Positions 16,215 to 27,715 are shown, counted from the first letter of the stretch. The stretch is DNA of 64,000 nucleotides from Clostridiales bacterium (GCA_022799115.1 JAAWNT010000002.1:62001-126000); one strand, 5' to 3'. The notes: a model not told the origin generated them from the sequence alone. Made by a program: numbers and translations.

Positions 16215-17147
16215 TTACGAAGCAAGCGCCTCCAGCAGTACCTGAAGATTTTTCTCCATCGCGTTAAGATAGGCGTCTTTGGTTTCTTCGCCGGTAACCA
16301 GAGGGTCCAGCACATAGACCTTGGCCTCCGTTTCGCTGCCGACGATATCGGCGGCGGTTTTGGGGTATTGAGGCTCTACAAACAGGGCCTTTACTCCGGT
16401 GGAGCGCACTAGGCGAATGGTATCCGCCAACTCTCGGGCATTGGGTTCGCTGCCAGGCTCCCGGTTGATTACCGAGACGATATGCAGGCCGAACTCGTGG
16501 GCAAAGTAGGGGAACGCCTCGTGAAACGTGATAATATCCCGGCTGGACAGGGAATCCAGTTCCCGGTGCATCCGGTCCCGAAGCTCGGTCAGCTTGGCTA
16601 CGTACTGATCGGAATTGCTTTGATACTTGTCCGCGAACTGGGGATCCAGCGCCATCAAACCGTCCCGAATGGTTTCCACCTGCGTGATACAGTTGGAGAT
16701 GGATACCCATACGTGGGGATTAAACTCGGAATGGTCATGTCCGTCTCCTTCCGTGTGTTCCTCATGCCCATGCTCGTCCTCTCCCGACGGGATCAGGGCA
16801 ATCCCCTCGCTGGAGTTGATTACCGATAGGGAAGGCAGTTCTCCAGTCACCTTATCCAAAAAGGATTCCATCCCCGCGCCGTTGATGATAAAGGCGTCGG
16901 CGGTTTCCAGGTTTTTCATGTCGTCCGTCTGCATCTGAAAGTCGTGCAGGCAGCCCGTCTGCTGGCCCGCCATGCTGTCTACCTGGACATTTGGAATACC
17001 GTCCGTTAAATTTAGCAAAATAATATACATAGGATAAAAGGAAGCCACCAGCTTTAGCCGGGGCTGTTCCTGGGAGGCGGTGGAAGCGCAGCCGGAGATT
17101 CCCGCGGCAAGGCATAGCGCCAGCAAAAAAGATAAAAATCGTTTCAA
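16215..17147 (-). CDS. znuA: Zinc-binding lipoprotein of an ABC importer (ZnuA-like)
   Basis: A 310-residue cluster A-I (ZnuA/TroA) substrate-binding lipoprotein. The signal ends at lipobox ISGC (Cys20). The family start LVASFYPMYIILLNL is followed by a charged His-rich loop (about residues 127-145: EDEHGHEEH and GDGHDHSE), the hallmark of zinc-type members. Metal-ligand regions are NPHVWVS, FHEAFPYFAHEF and VEPQYP. It starts at TTG 17147, seven bases after GGGAG. It captures Zn outside the membrane and delivers it to ZnuBC. A promoter and a candidate Zur operator lie directly upstream. Confidence 0.93.
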   Translation of the reverse strand: MKRFLSFLLALCLAAGISGCASTASQEQPRLKLVASFYPMYIILLNLTDGIPNVQVDSMAGQQTGCLHDFQMQTDDMKNLETADAFIINGAGMESFLDKVTGELPSLSVINSSEGIALIPSGEDEHGHEEHTEGDGHDHSEFNPHVWVSISNCITQVETIRDGLMALDPQFADKYQSNSDQYVAKLTELRDRMHRELDSLSSRDIITFHEAFPYFAHEFGLHIVSVINREPGSEPNARELADTIRLVRSTGVKALFVEPQYPKTAADIVGSETEAKVYVLDPLVTGEETKDAYLNAMEKNLQVLLEALAS

Positions 17148-17220
17148 AGCGTCACTCCCTATTGATCGTTTTCCCGTTGCGGGGCGGCCTGCCCAATCAC
17201 GGGAAAAACGATGGATCAGT

Positions 17221-17241
17221 AAATGCAAATGGTTAGCATTT
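17221..17241. promoter_or_regulatory. Candidate Zur/Fur operator
   Basis: A 21-bp imperfect palindrome, AAATGC outer arms around an AT-rich centre (15 of 21 positions symmetric). It lies just downstream of the znuA -10 box, overlapping or next to the expected transcription start, where a bound repressor would block initiation. Confidence 0.6.
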
Positions 17242-17250
17242 GGCTTTCCT

Positions 17251-17280
17251 ATGATAAGCCCAAACGGCGGCAATTGTCAA
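17251..17280 (-). promoter_or_regulatory. znuA promoter
   Basis: Consensus -35 TTGACA (17280-17275), 18-base spacer, -10 TATCAT (17256-17251) on the minus strand. Confidence 0.75.
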
Positions 17281-17372
17281 GCGTATTGCGTCGATTCGTG
17301 AAATCGGCAGGCCCGGCGGCCAAAGTTCGGCTTTGACGCGGCCCGACGTGTAAATCCGGGAGAAGCTTCCGG

Positions 17373-17401
17373 TTGAAATTCCCCGGCGGAAGCGTTACAA
17401 T
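17373..17401 (+). promoter_or_regulatory. Promoter for the Fur-family gene
   Basis: TTGAAA (17373-17378), 17 bases, TACAAT (17396-17401), about 20 bases before the ATG. Confidence 0.7.
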
Positions 17402-17422
17402 AACAGCGAAAGGGGTGAGGCT

Positions 17423-17815
17423 ATGCAAGCGTTGAAGAATACCAAACAGCGGGAGGCGATTTTGCAGGCGCTCAACCGGGCGGAGGCTCCGCTTTCCGCC
17501 GAAGAGGTGTGCGTCCAGGTAACAAAAGAGTATCCACGATTGGCCTTATCCACGGTATATCGCAACCTGGAACGGTTTGCCGACGCCGGATTGCTGGAGC
17601 GGTGCTTATTCCACGACGGGATTACCCGTTACAGTCCGAAGCGGGAGCATCATGGCCACTATCTGATTTGTACCGCCTGCAACGCCAAGCTTCGTATCGG
17701 CGGGTGCCCCTTGGAAAACGTGAAGCAGACGCTGGAGAGAGAGACAGGCTACGAGATCTCCGGACATGATCTCACCATTTATGGGGTATGTCCCCGCTGC
17801 AAGCGGGACCAATAG
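17423..17815 (+). CDS. Fur-family metalloregulator, probably Zur
   Basis: A 130-residue Fur-family repressor. The winged helix holds KQREAILQALNRAEAPLSAEE and the recognition helix LALSTVYRNLERFADAGL. A metal-binding stretch HHGHYLICTAC follows, with structural Zn cysteines Cys83/Cys86 (CTAC) and Cys123/Cys126 (CPRC). It is transcribed away from znuACB, whose promoter carries a palindrome, so zinc-dependent control of that operon is the natural reading. A PerR or Fur role is less likely but not excluded by sequence alone. Confidence 0.85.
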   Translation: MQALKNTKQREAILQALNRAEAPLSAEEVCVQVTKEYPRLALSTVYRNLERFADAGLLERCLFHDGITRYSPKREHHGHYLICTACNAKLRIGGCPLENVKQTLERETGYEISGHDLTIYGVCPRCKRDQ

Positions 17816-17943
17816 CGGGGATAAGCGCGTTTGAATTTTTAGAAATTCTTTAAATATCCGGGGTTTGTCTATTTTATCTTCATAAGTTTGTGGTATATTG
17901 AAAACAAGAAGGAATCTATCTCTGAAAATCAGGAGGAAACGAT

Positions 17944-18171
17944 ATGAAAACATTGCTGAAATTGTTGGGTGTCGCTGCTGTCGCAGGAGGCGCGGTATAC
18001 GCGGTGAGCAAGTGGAAGGAGAAGCATCCCAGATATTCCGATATCGGCGTGGACGACATCCCTGAGGTGGACGACGATTGGGACGACTTTGAAATTGCAG
18101 AAGAGACGAAATCCGACGAAGAGGACTGCACGGTATTGCCGGAGCAGGAACCCGAGACTGTGGAGGAATAA
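17944..18171 (+). CDS. Small membrane-anchored acidic protein
   Basis: A 75-residue protein with one N-terminal TM segment (about residues 5-21, LKLLGVAAVAGGAVYAV), a short basic stretch (KWKEKH) and a very acidic tail rich in Asp and Glu. AGGAGG precedes the ATG. It is the first gene of a three-gene run with the phasin-like and UbiB-like proteins; two bases separate it from the next gene. Function unknown. The acidic tail could bind metal or a basic partner. Confidence 0.75.
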   Translation: MKTLLKLLGVAAVAGGAVYAVSKWKEKHPRYSDIGVDDIPEVDDDWDDFEIAEETKSDEEDCTVLPEQEPETVEE

Positions 18172-18173
18172 CG

Positions 18174-18482
18174 ATGGGCATTATGGAAGAATTGCGGAAA
18201 GTGCTGCTGGCGGGGGTGGGCGCAATGGCCATCACCGCGGAGAAGTCCAAGGAGTTGGTGGACGCCTTTGTAGCCAAGGGCGAGCTGACCGTGGAACAGG
18301 GCAAGGTGCTCAACGAAGAGCTCAAGCGCAACGTGTCCGAAACCGTGCGCCAGGTTAAGCAGCAGAAAGCGCCGGTGAATAAGAACGTGCTGGACCAGCT
18401 GGACGATCTGACCCCTGAGCAAATATGCGAGCTGAAGGCAAAGCTTGCGCAACTGGAGAATCAGCAGGATGAAGAAGGCTGA
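18174..18482 (+). CDS. Phasin-like coiled-coil protein
   Basis: A 102-residue, all-helical protein of the phasin/PHA-granule-associated-like family often found beside UbiB-type genes in Clostridia. The conserved core is MEELRKVLLAGVGAMAITAE with KELVDAFVAKGELTVEQGK and LNEELKRN. The C-terminus is a charged helix ending in LKAKLAQLENQQDEEG. GGAGG precedes the ATG by seven bases. It overlaps the kinase gene by 14 bases, so the two are probably translated together. No PHA synthase lies in the window, so a granule role is not supported; binding or regulating the UbiB partner is an inference from linkage. Confidence 0.8.
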   Translation: MGIMEELRKVLLAGVGAMAITAEKSKELVDAFVAKGELTVEQGKVLNEELKRNVSETVRQVKQQKAPVNKNVLDQLDDLTPEQICELKAKLAQLENQQDEEG

Positions 18483-20088
18483 CAAGCCCAGCCACAGAGA
18501 ACGAAAAAAGAGGGCCGACTCTCCTTCGGTTTCCCGGCTTAAAGAGATGCTGGGGGTGCTGCGCCGTTATGATGTGATGCATGGGGTAAGCCCGGAAAAG
18601 CTGCGGCTGATTCTGGAGGACATGGGCCCTACCTATGTGAAGCTGGGACAGATTATGTCCATGCGTTCGGATATTCTGCCCCAGGATTATTGCGACCAGC
18701 TCGCCCGGCTGCGGGCCGACGTGAAACCCATGCCCTTTTCCCAGGTGCAGAAGGTGGTGGAACAGGAGTATGGCGCCTCAATACAGGGGATTTTCTCTTC
18801 TGTGGATCCGGAGCCTTTGGGAGCGGCCTCCATCGCGCAGGTACACGCCGCCGTACTGAAGGACAAGAGGCGGGTGGTCATCAAGGTTCAGCGTCCTGGA
18901 ATTCGGGAGACTATGGCCCAGGATATCAACCTGATGCGCAAGGCGGTGCGCATTCTCAAGGCGGTGAGCGGCGCGGGAGACACGCTGGATTTCGCGGCCA
19001 TCATCGACGAAATGTGGCAGGTGGCCCAACAGGAGATGAATTTCTTGCTGGAGGCCGACCACATTGAGGAATTCAGCCGCCGAAATGAAACCGTTGAATA
19101 TGTAGCCTGTCCGCAGGTGGATTCTTCCCTGACCACCAGCCGGGTCCTGGTGATGGAGTATGTGGACGGCGTACAGGTGGACGACGTGGACGAGCTGAAA
19201 AAACGTGGCTACGATGTACGGGAGATCGGCGCAAAATTAGCGGAGAACTACTGCAAGCAGGTGCTGGACGACGCTTTTTTTCATGCGGATCCGCATCCCG
19301 GAAATATCTGGATCCGTGAAGGAAAAATCGTTTGGCTGGATCTGGGGATGATGGGCAGGCTTACTCGTAGGGACAAGCACCTCTTCCGTGCCGCTATCCG
19401 CGCCGTGGTCAACAACGACGTATACGAACTGAAAAATATCGTGCTGACCCTAGGGGTTGTGCGGGGACGCGTCAACCATGCCCGATTATATACCGACCTG
19501 GACGACATGCTGCTGAAATATGGAGACTTGGATTTGGGCAGTATCAATCTGGGCCAAATGGTGCAGGAGCTGCTGGAACTGGCCAAAAACCATGGAATCG
19601 GCATGCCTGCCGGGGTGACTATGCTGGGCAGAGGGGTGATGACCATTGAAGGCGTGCTCGCGGCCTGTTGTCCCGACATAAGCTTTCTCAAGATTGTAAG
19701 CGCCCATCTTGCGGGAGAGGCCGTCAGCGACTTTGATTTAAGCAAGGAGCTGCGCCACAAGGCCCGGGCCTTGTATAATCTGTTCAGCAAGGGGATCGAA
19801 ATCCCGGCCCATCTGGACGACGTACTCAAGATGACCGTCAAGGGGCAGACCAAGCTGAATTTGGAGCTGACCGGGTCGGAAGAACCGCTGGGAAACATTG
19901 ATCGCATGGTGAATAAAATCATTGTTTGCATCATTACTGCGGCGCTGCTCATTTCCTCCAGTACCATCTGCACCACCGACATGTCTCCCAAAATGTTGGG
20001 AATTCCCATATTGGGGGCGCTGGGTTATCTGGCGGCTTTGTTTCTTGGGGGATGGCTGCTGTTTCACGTGCTTCGGAGAAAAAAATAA
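18469..20088 (+). CDS. UbiB/ABC1-family atypical kinase
   Basis: A 539-residue ABC1/ADCK/UbiB protein-kinase-like protein. The family-specific KxGQ motif is at residues 58-61 (YVKLGQIMSMRSD) and the alanine-rich nucleotide loop is PLGAASIAQVHAA. The catalytic Lys is in VVIKVQRP, the catalytic loop is HADPHPGN and the metal Asp is in LDLGMMG. Two C-terminal TM segments (about 485-505 and 512-532) anchor it. In ubiquinone-makers UbiB supports quinone synthesis; this anaerobe shows no such pathway here, so the substrate is probably another lipid. ATG 18469 lies inside the end of the phasin-like gene; the ORF opening at 18445 is not needed. Confidence 0.92.
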   Translation: MKKADKPSHRERKKRADSPSVSRLKEMLGVLRRYDVMHGVSPEKLRLILEDMGPTYVKLGQIMSMRSDILPQDYCDQLARLRADVKPMPFSQVQKVVEQEYGASIQGIFSSVDPEPLGAASIAQVHAAVLKDKRRVVIKVQRPGIRETMAQDINLMRKAVRILKAVSGAGDTLDFAAIIDEMWQVAQQEMNFLLEADHIEEFSRRNETVEYVACPQVDSSLTTSRVLVMEYVDGVQVDDVDELKKRGYDVREIGAKLAENYCKQVLDDAFFHADPHPGNIWIREGKIVWLDLGMMGRLTRRDKHLFRAAIRAVVNNDVYELKNIVLTLGVVRGRVNHARLYTDLDDMLLKYGDLDLGSINLGQMVQELLELAKNHGIGMPAGVTMLGRGVMTIEGVLAACCPDISFLKIVSAHLAGEAVSDFDLSKELRHKARALYNLFSKGIEIPAHLDDVLKMTVKGQTKLNLELTGSEEPLGNIDRMVNKIIVCIITAALLISSSTICTTDMSPKMLGIPILGALGYLAALFLGGWLLFHVLRRKK

Positions 20089-20097
20089 ATACCGGCC

Positions 20098-20128
20098 GGG
20101 GCTTGCAGGCTTTGCATGCCCCTTTTTT
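20098..20128 (+). terminator. Terminator after the UbiB-like gene
   Basis: GGGGC-TGCA pairs with TGCA-GCCCC around a five-base loop, followed by TTTTTT. Confidence 0.9.
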
Positions 20129-20267
20129 ATGGGTTTGCATAGGCGGGGGCCTGGAAACTGCGGACAGTCCGCCTATGGAATAAAAATCTTGCGCGGGTGT
20201 GCCGCTGGGAAGGGATATCCCATCCAAAACCTGCCGCCCCATTCATTTGAAAGGAACGAAAACTGTT

Positions 20268-21365
20268 ATGAACTATTTTTCCGCTCTTATTAAGCCCGCA
20301 TCTTCTCTGTGCAACATGCGGTGCCGGTACTGCTTTTACGCCGACGTGGCGGATAACCGGGAGGTACCCTCCTATGGGGTGATGGATCGAACCACCATGG
20401 AATGCCTCATCGACCGGGTGATGAATGAAATACAGCCGCCCGCGCAGGTGACCTTTGCCTTTCAGGGGGGAGAGCCCACGGTGGCGGGCTTGGAATTTTT
20501 TCAACAGTTTACGGATTATGCGGAGCGCCGCAACGCGGGAAGGTGCAGGCTGCGCTATGCCATTCAGACCAACGGGTTGGTTCTCAACGAGGGATGGTGC
20601 GCGCTTTTTCAGCGATACGGCTTTTTAGTGGGAATCTCTCTGGACGGGGAGGAAAGTCTACATAATTTCGGCCGGCCGGACGCAAAGGGACAGGGAACGT
20701 ATTCCAGAGTGCGTCAGTCCATCCGACTACTGGAGGAGCACGGGGTGGAATACAACATTTTATCGGTTATTACCAAGCAGGCGGCCAAGCACCCCCAAAA
20801 GGCCTTTCAGTTTTACCGGCGCAACCATTTCGATTTTGTACAGCTGATCCCGTGCCTGCGCCCGCTGGACGCCGCCGAAGACGGCCCTTGTGATCTGACG
20901 CCCCGGCTGTATGCGGATTTTTACAAGCGCTTTTTTCAATTGTGGTTTGAGGCATTGCAAAAGGGCGAGTATCTCAGCGTGCGCCAGTTTGATAACATCC
21001 TGATGCTTTTGCAGGGACAGCCCGCCGAACAGTGCGGCATGATGGGCCGGTGCTCCCCTCAATTCGTTGTGGAGGCCGACGGCGGTGTTTATCCCTGCGA
21101 CTTTTATGTATTGGATGGCTATCGATGCGGCAATGTGAAGGAAAATACCCTTCAGGAGCTGTCCCGCTCCCAGGGAATCCAGGCGTTTTTGCAGCACCGG
21201 GAGCCGGAACATCCGTTGTGCGCCACCTGTCGGGTGCGGTCGCTGTGCAGGGGCGGCTGCAGGCGTTACCGCTCCTTTTACGCATCCGAACCGGGATATT
21301 GTCCCCACCAGGATTTCCTGTACGCTACGGTGGATCGATTTGCGGCGGCGGCCCGCATGGTATGA
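20268..21365 (+). CDS. Radical SAM/SPASM enzyme, anaerobic sulfatase-maturase-like
   Basis: A 365-residue radical SAM protein. The SAM-binding cluster motif is CNMRCRYC (residues 15-22), followed by FAFQGGEPTV. The C-terminal SPASM region carries the auxiliary-cluster cysteines (GGVYPCDFYV, then PLCATCRVRSLCRGGCRR). The layout and length match anaerobic sulfatase-maturating enzymes, which oxidise a Ser or Cys in sulfatases to formylglycine. No sulfatase lies in the window, so it either acts at a distance or modifies another target. ATG 20268 was chosen for its AAAGGAA site; the longer frame from 20199 is unlikely. Confidence 0.85.
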   Translation: MNYFSALIKPASSLCNMRCRYCFYADVADNREVPSYGVMDRTTMECLIDRVMNEIQPPAQVTFAFQGGEPTVAGLEFFQQFTDYAERRNAGRCRLRYAIQTNGLVLNEGWCALFQRYGFLVGISLDGEESLHNFGRPDAKGQGTYSRVRQSIRLLEEHGVEYNILSVITKQAAKHPQKAFQFYRRNHFDFVQLIPCLRPLDAAEDGPCDLTPRLYADFYKRFFQLWFEALQKGEYLSVRQFDNILMLLQGQPAEQCGMMGRCSPQFVVEADGGVYPCDFYVLDGYRCGNVKENTLQELSRSQGIQAFLQHREPEHPLCATCRVRSLCRGGCRRYRSFYASEPGYCPHQDFLYATVDRFAAAARMV

Positions 21366-21445
21366 ATCTGCCCCGGTTGGATGGGGCGCTATCGTGCGAC
21401 GAAAGAAAATTTACAAAAATGACACTAGCGGCCTATGGAAAACTA

Positions 21446-21454
21446 TGGTATACT
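21446..21454 (+). promoter_or_regulatory. Extended -10 promoter for the cytidylate-kinase-like gene
   Basis: TGGTATACT about 95 bases before the ATG; no clear -35 box. Confidence 0.45.
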
Positions 21455-21548
21455 ATAACCATAATTACAGGCGAGGCTGTCCAAAAAAGTAGTCGATTTT
21501 GCATAATTATATTCAAGAATTGCCTGTAAACCAGAAAGGGGTGTTTTT

Positions 21549-22172
21549 ATGGAAAAAAAAGTCATACTCACCATCGGCAGACAGTTCGGCAGCGGAGGCG
21601 CGGAAATCGGGAAAAAACTGGCAAAGGAACTTAACATTCCGTTTTATGATAAGGAAATCCTGACGGAGGCGGCGAAAAAGAGCGGTTACAGCGAGGATTT
21701 GTTTACACAGCGGGATGAGAAAAAAACCGGAAGCCTGCTTTTTTCCCTTTCTACCGGAGCGTATCCTATGGGCGGTCCCCTTTCTTATCTGTATGATCTG
21801 CCCTTGGACGACCGGCTTTTCTTGGCGCAGATCGACGCTATGAAACATATTACCCAGCGGGGCTCCTGCATCATTGTGGGCCGATGCGCGGAATATATTC
21901 TGCGGGACGACCCAGGGTGTATCAGTGTATTCATTCATGCCGCGCTGGAAAAGAGAGTAGAGCGCATCAGCCGGATTTACGAGCTGTCCCCGCAAAAGGC
22001 GGAAAATTTGATTGTTAAGACCGACAAGCGGCGGGCGCAGTATCATAACTATTACTCCACAGAGAAGTGGGGAGACGCCACCGCCTATCATATGTGTGTG
22101 GACAGCGGGGCCTTGGGTGTGGATCAGTCGGTAGAACTGATTCGCCGCTTGGTGGATCTCAGTCAAAAATAA
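21549..22172 (+). CDS. Cytidylate kinase-like family protein
   Basis: A 207-residue P-loop kinase-like protein of the Cytidylate_kin_2 type. The N-terminus ILTIGRQFGSGGAEIGKKLA is a GxxxSGG-type loop that replaces the classical GxxxxGK[ST]. FYDKEIL, IIVGRCAEYIL and a lid-like ALEKRVERISRIYELS region follow. Such proteins occur alongside true Cmk in Clostridia and their substrate is not established. AAAGGGG lies ten bases upstream of the ATG. It stands alone between two unrelated genes and ends in a good terminator. Confidence 0.85.
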   Translation: MEKKVILTIGRQFGSGGAEIGKKLAKELNIPFYDKEILTEAAKKSGYSEDLFTQRDEKKTGSLLFSLSTGAYPMGGPLSYLYDLPLDDRLFLAQIDAMKHITQRGSCIIVGRCAEYILRDDPGCISVFIHAALEKRVERISRIYELSPQKAENLIVKTDKRRAQYHNYYSTEKWGDATAYHMCVDSGALGVDQSVELIRRLVDLSQK

Positions 22173-22180
22173 GAAATGTC

Positions 22181-22212
22181 AGCCCCTGTTCCAAAGGACG
22201 GGGGCTTTTTTC
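22181..22212 (+). terminator. Terminator after the cytidylate-kinase-like gene
   Basis: AGCCCC-GT pairs with AC-GGGGCT, followed by TTTTTT. The 260 bases after it, up to lacZ, show no gene. Confidence 0.9.
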
Positions 22213-22443
22213 TATTAAGCGGATTCGCCGCCATGGCTGTCGGGCGCAGCGTTAAATCGGCTTCCGTTGCGGCGGGTACAAATCCGTGAGAAAAGGCGTG
22301 ACGTTCCGACTCAGGGTTGCAGGAGGCGGTGACCTTTGCAGAAAGAGCGCGGCATTTGAACGCAAACCGGGGAAAAACCGAGGATGGTCCATAAAAAGGA
22401 GACAAACAGACCTATAAAGGCGTTTTTTGATGTGTTAAAATAG

Positions 22444-25557
<3,114 letters not shown>

Positions 25558-25690
25558 GCCGGGCGCCAGAGTCCTTGTTGTTCCCGAGAGGAAGGCGGAT
25601 GGATGATGTGGCTAAGAAGGAAAAAACGGTCCAAAAGTTGGGAGATTCCCCGCTTGCTCACCGGCAAACAGCCGATTTTACGCCCATTGG

Positions 25691-25720
25691 TTGTATCCTC
25701 ACGGGAATTTGTGCTACAAT
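25691..25720 (+). promoter_or_regulatory. Candidate promoter for fabV
   Basis: TTGTAT (25691-25696), 18 bases, TACAAT (25715-25720). It leaves a 220-base leader containing a GC-rich hairpin around 25780-25795 and a seven-codon frame. Nothing else is seen in 25558-25948. Confidence 0.5.
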
Positions 25721-25909
25721 AGGAAAATAGTTCAAGGGGGCGTTCGATTGCTTTGCCGCGCGGCTGAGTGAAGATCGGACCGCCGCGGAAAGGCGGCTTT
25801 GGATTGGACCTGCGGGAAGCGCCGGAACCGCTCCAGTTTTCCACATGAATTCCATCCATTGTTGAAAATGAGTCCCCCTTTCGCGCATCAATAACCCCAG
25901 GAGGAAGAA

Positions 25910-25933
25910 ATGACAGGCCTTCCGGGGAAATGA
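25910..25933 (+). CDS. Putative seven-codon leader peptide upstream of fabV
   Basis: The frame reads MTGLPGK and stops at TGA 25931-25933. It follows a strong AGGAGG (25899-25904) with good spacing. Its stop codon abuts the fabV ribosome site (AAGGAG 25934-25939), so ribosomes terminating here would be positioned to reinitiate on fabV. Expression is unproven and the peptide itself is probably irrelevant. Confidence 0.4.
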   Translation: MTGLPGK

Positions 25934-25948
25934 AAAGGAGTATGGTTC

Positions 25949-27133
25949 ATGGTAGTTCAGCCCAAGATCAGAGGTTTTATCTGCACCACGTCTCATCCGG
26001 AGGGATGCAAGGCCAACGTGGAAAGACAGATCGCCTATGTAAAACAACAACCGAAAACTCAGGGGGCAAAAAAGGTTCTGGTGATCGGCGCTTCCGCCGG
26101 ATATGGATTGGCTTCCCGGATTAGCTGCGCCTACTCCTGCGGGGCGGCTACTCTTGGGGTTATTTTCGATAAGCCTGCGTCCGGCAGCCGTACCGCTACC
26201 GCCGGGTGGTATAATACCGCCGCGTTTGAGCAGTGCGCCCATCGGGACGGATTGTATGCCAAGACCATCAACGGGGACGCGTTTTCCCTGGAAATCAAGC
26301 GTCAAACCATCGACCAAATCAAAAAGGATCTGGGAAAGGTGGACCTGGTGGTGTACTCTCTGGCAGCGCCACGTCGCACCACGGCGGAGGGCGTCACCTA
26401 TTCTTCGGTGCTTAAGACCACCGGGGAGCAATACACCAACAAGACCATTGATCTGCGCAGCGGACAGGTCACAGAGGTTACGCTCCCCCCGGCGACTGAG
26501 CAGGAAATTGAGGACACGGTCAAGGTGATGGGCGGAGAAGATTGGAAGGACTGGATCGCAGCCTTAAAACAGGCCGATGTTTTAGAGCAGGGTGCGGTTA
26601 CTGTGGCGTATTCCTACATCGGGCCGGAGCTGACCCATCCCATGTATTTAAACGGCTCCATCGGCCAGGCGAAACGGCACCTTCACGCCACCGCCCAGGA
26701 GATTACGCAGGAATTTGATGGAGTAAAGGGATATATATCGGTGAATAAGGCGTTGGTTACGCAATCCAGCACCGCCATTCCCATTGTTCCGCTGTACATT
26801 TCCATTCTCTATCAAGTAATGAAGCGGCACGGCTGCCATGAGGGATGCATTGAGCAGATGTATCGTTTATTCCACGAAAAGCTGCTGGTGGATTGTCCCC
26901 CGGTGGATGCCCAGGGCCTGATTCGTGTGGACGACTGGGAAATGCGCCCTGACATCCAAAGCGAAGTGGACGAGCTGTGGAAGGACATTGATACCGAAAA
27001 CGCCGAGCAGATCGCCGATATCAAGGGCTATTGGGAGGATTTTTATCAGATGTTTGGTTTTTCCATGTCCGGTGTGGATTATGAGCAGGATGTGGAAATA
27101 AACGTGCCCATCCCCAGCTTACAGGAATCCTAA
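25949..27133 (+). CDS. fabV: Enoyl-[acyl-carrier-protein] reductase FabV / trans-2-enoyl-CoA reductase
   Basis: A 394-residue short-chain dehydrogenase-like reductase of the FabV/Ter family, which reduces trans-2-enoyl-ACP or enoyl-CoA with NAD(P)H. The FabV start PKIRGFICTTSHPEGC is followed by the Rossmann motif LVIGASAGYGLASRI. The family-specific Y-x8-K active site is Tyr233-Lys242 (YLNGSIGQAK), close to Tyr235/Lys244 of Yersinia FabV. FabV-type enzymes are insensitive to triclosan. Without the rest of a fatty-acid or butyrate operon nearby, sequence alone does not decide ACP versus CoA specificity. RBS AAAAGGAG, nine bases before the ATG. Confidence 0.93.
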   Translation: MVVQPKIRGFICTTSHPEGCKANVERQIAYVKQQPKTQGAKKVLVIGASAGYGLASRISCAYSCGAATLGVIFDKPASGSRTATAGWYNTAAFEQCAHRDGLYAKTINGDAFSLEIKRQTIDQIKKDLGKVDLVVYSLAAPRRTTAEGVTYSSVLKTTGEQYTNKTIDLRSGQVTEVTLPPATEQEIEDTVKVMGGEDWKDWIAALKQADVLEQGAVTVAYSYIGPELTHPMYLNGSIGQAKRHLHATAQEITQEFDGVKGYISVNKALVTQSSTAIPIVPLYISILYQVMKRHGCHEGCIEQMYRLFHEKLLVDCPPVDAQGLIRVDDWEMRPDIQSEVDELWKDIDTENAEQIADIKGYWEDFYQMFGFSMSGVDYEQDVEINVPIPSLQES

Positions 27134-27190
27134 GAATCCGTTTGGTGAGCGTGCGCCTGTCAGGCAACAGACATAAAAACAGCGCAAAGC

Positions 27191-27226
27191 AAAAAAGCCC
27201 GGCTCTATACGCAACCGGGCTTTTGT
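27191..27226 (+). terminator. Terminator after fabV
   Basis: AAAAAAGCCCGG pairs with CCGGGCTTTT around a 12-base loop. Confidence 0.9.
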
Positions 27227-27421
27227 TGTCCAAGGCCGGGATGTACGGGATGTGAGGAAGGAACATCCGTGGAAAAACGCAGGCGCATCGGCGGCAGCGT
27301 CTGAAGCGGAAGCAAGGGCCCCTTCTTCCCTCAAAGGCTTGGATCATTGGAATCGATGGGAGATCCCCTTGCCGCATAGAACGAAATAATGGCGTGATTC
27401 TGATTGGGCCTGGAAAAAGCC

Positions 27422-27490
27422 CATAAGGAGCAGACAGAACCCTGGCCGGCGCGCAAGACCGCCCGGGGCGTCTGCTCCTCTTTTTTTACC
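27422..27490 (+). terminator. Long hairpin with T-tract, possible sRNA 3' end
   Basis: AGGAGCAGAC pairs perfectly with GTCTGCTCCT across a 43-base GC-rich loop that can pair internally, then C and seven Ts. It lies 290 bases beyond fabV, after fabV's own terminator, so it may end a separate short transcript starting in 27230-27420. No gene is seen in 27134-27715. Confidence 0.6.
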
Positions 27491-27619
27491 CGTTCCTCCT
27501 TTTTGTATATGAGCGGGAAAAGGCAGACGTGCGGCGGATTTCCCCATATAGGCTTTCAGGCTACGGCTTCAATCAACCGATGTAAGTCAAAAAGCATAGA
27601 AGGAAAGCAAGACATTCCA

Positions 27620-27648
27620 TTGCCCCAAAAGACAAAAAGAGGTATAAT
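27620..27648 (+). promoter_or_regulatory. Promoter of the cysteine desulfurase-thiI operon
   Basis: TTGCCC (27620-27625), 17 bases, TATAAT (27643-27648). Confidence 0.7.
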
Positions 27649-27715
27649 AAATTCTTAAGCTCCGTCTTTTTTGACAGAGACGGAGAAGTGCAACCAAACC
27701 TTTGGAGGTGTCCTC

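Noticed and set aside
27021-27377. 118-codon minus-strand frame over the end of fabV
   Set aside because: It lies across fabV and its terminator and has low-complexity Arg/Pro-rich sequence typical of a shadow frame.
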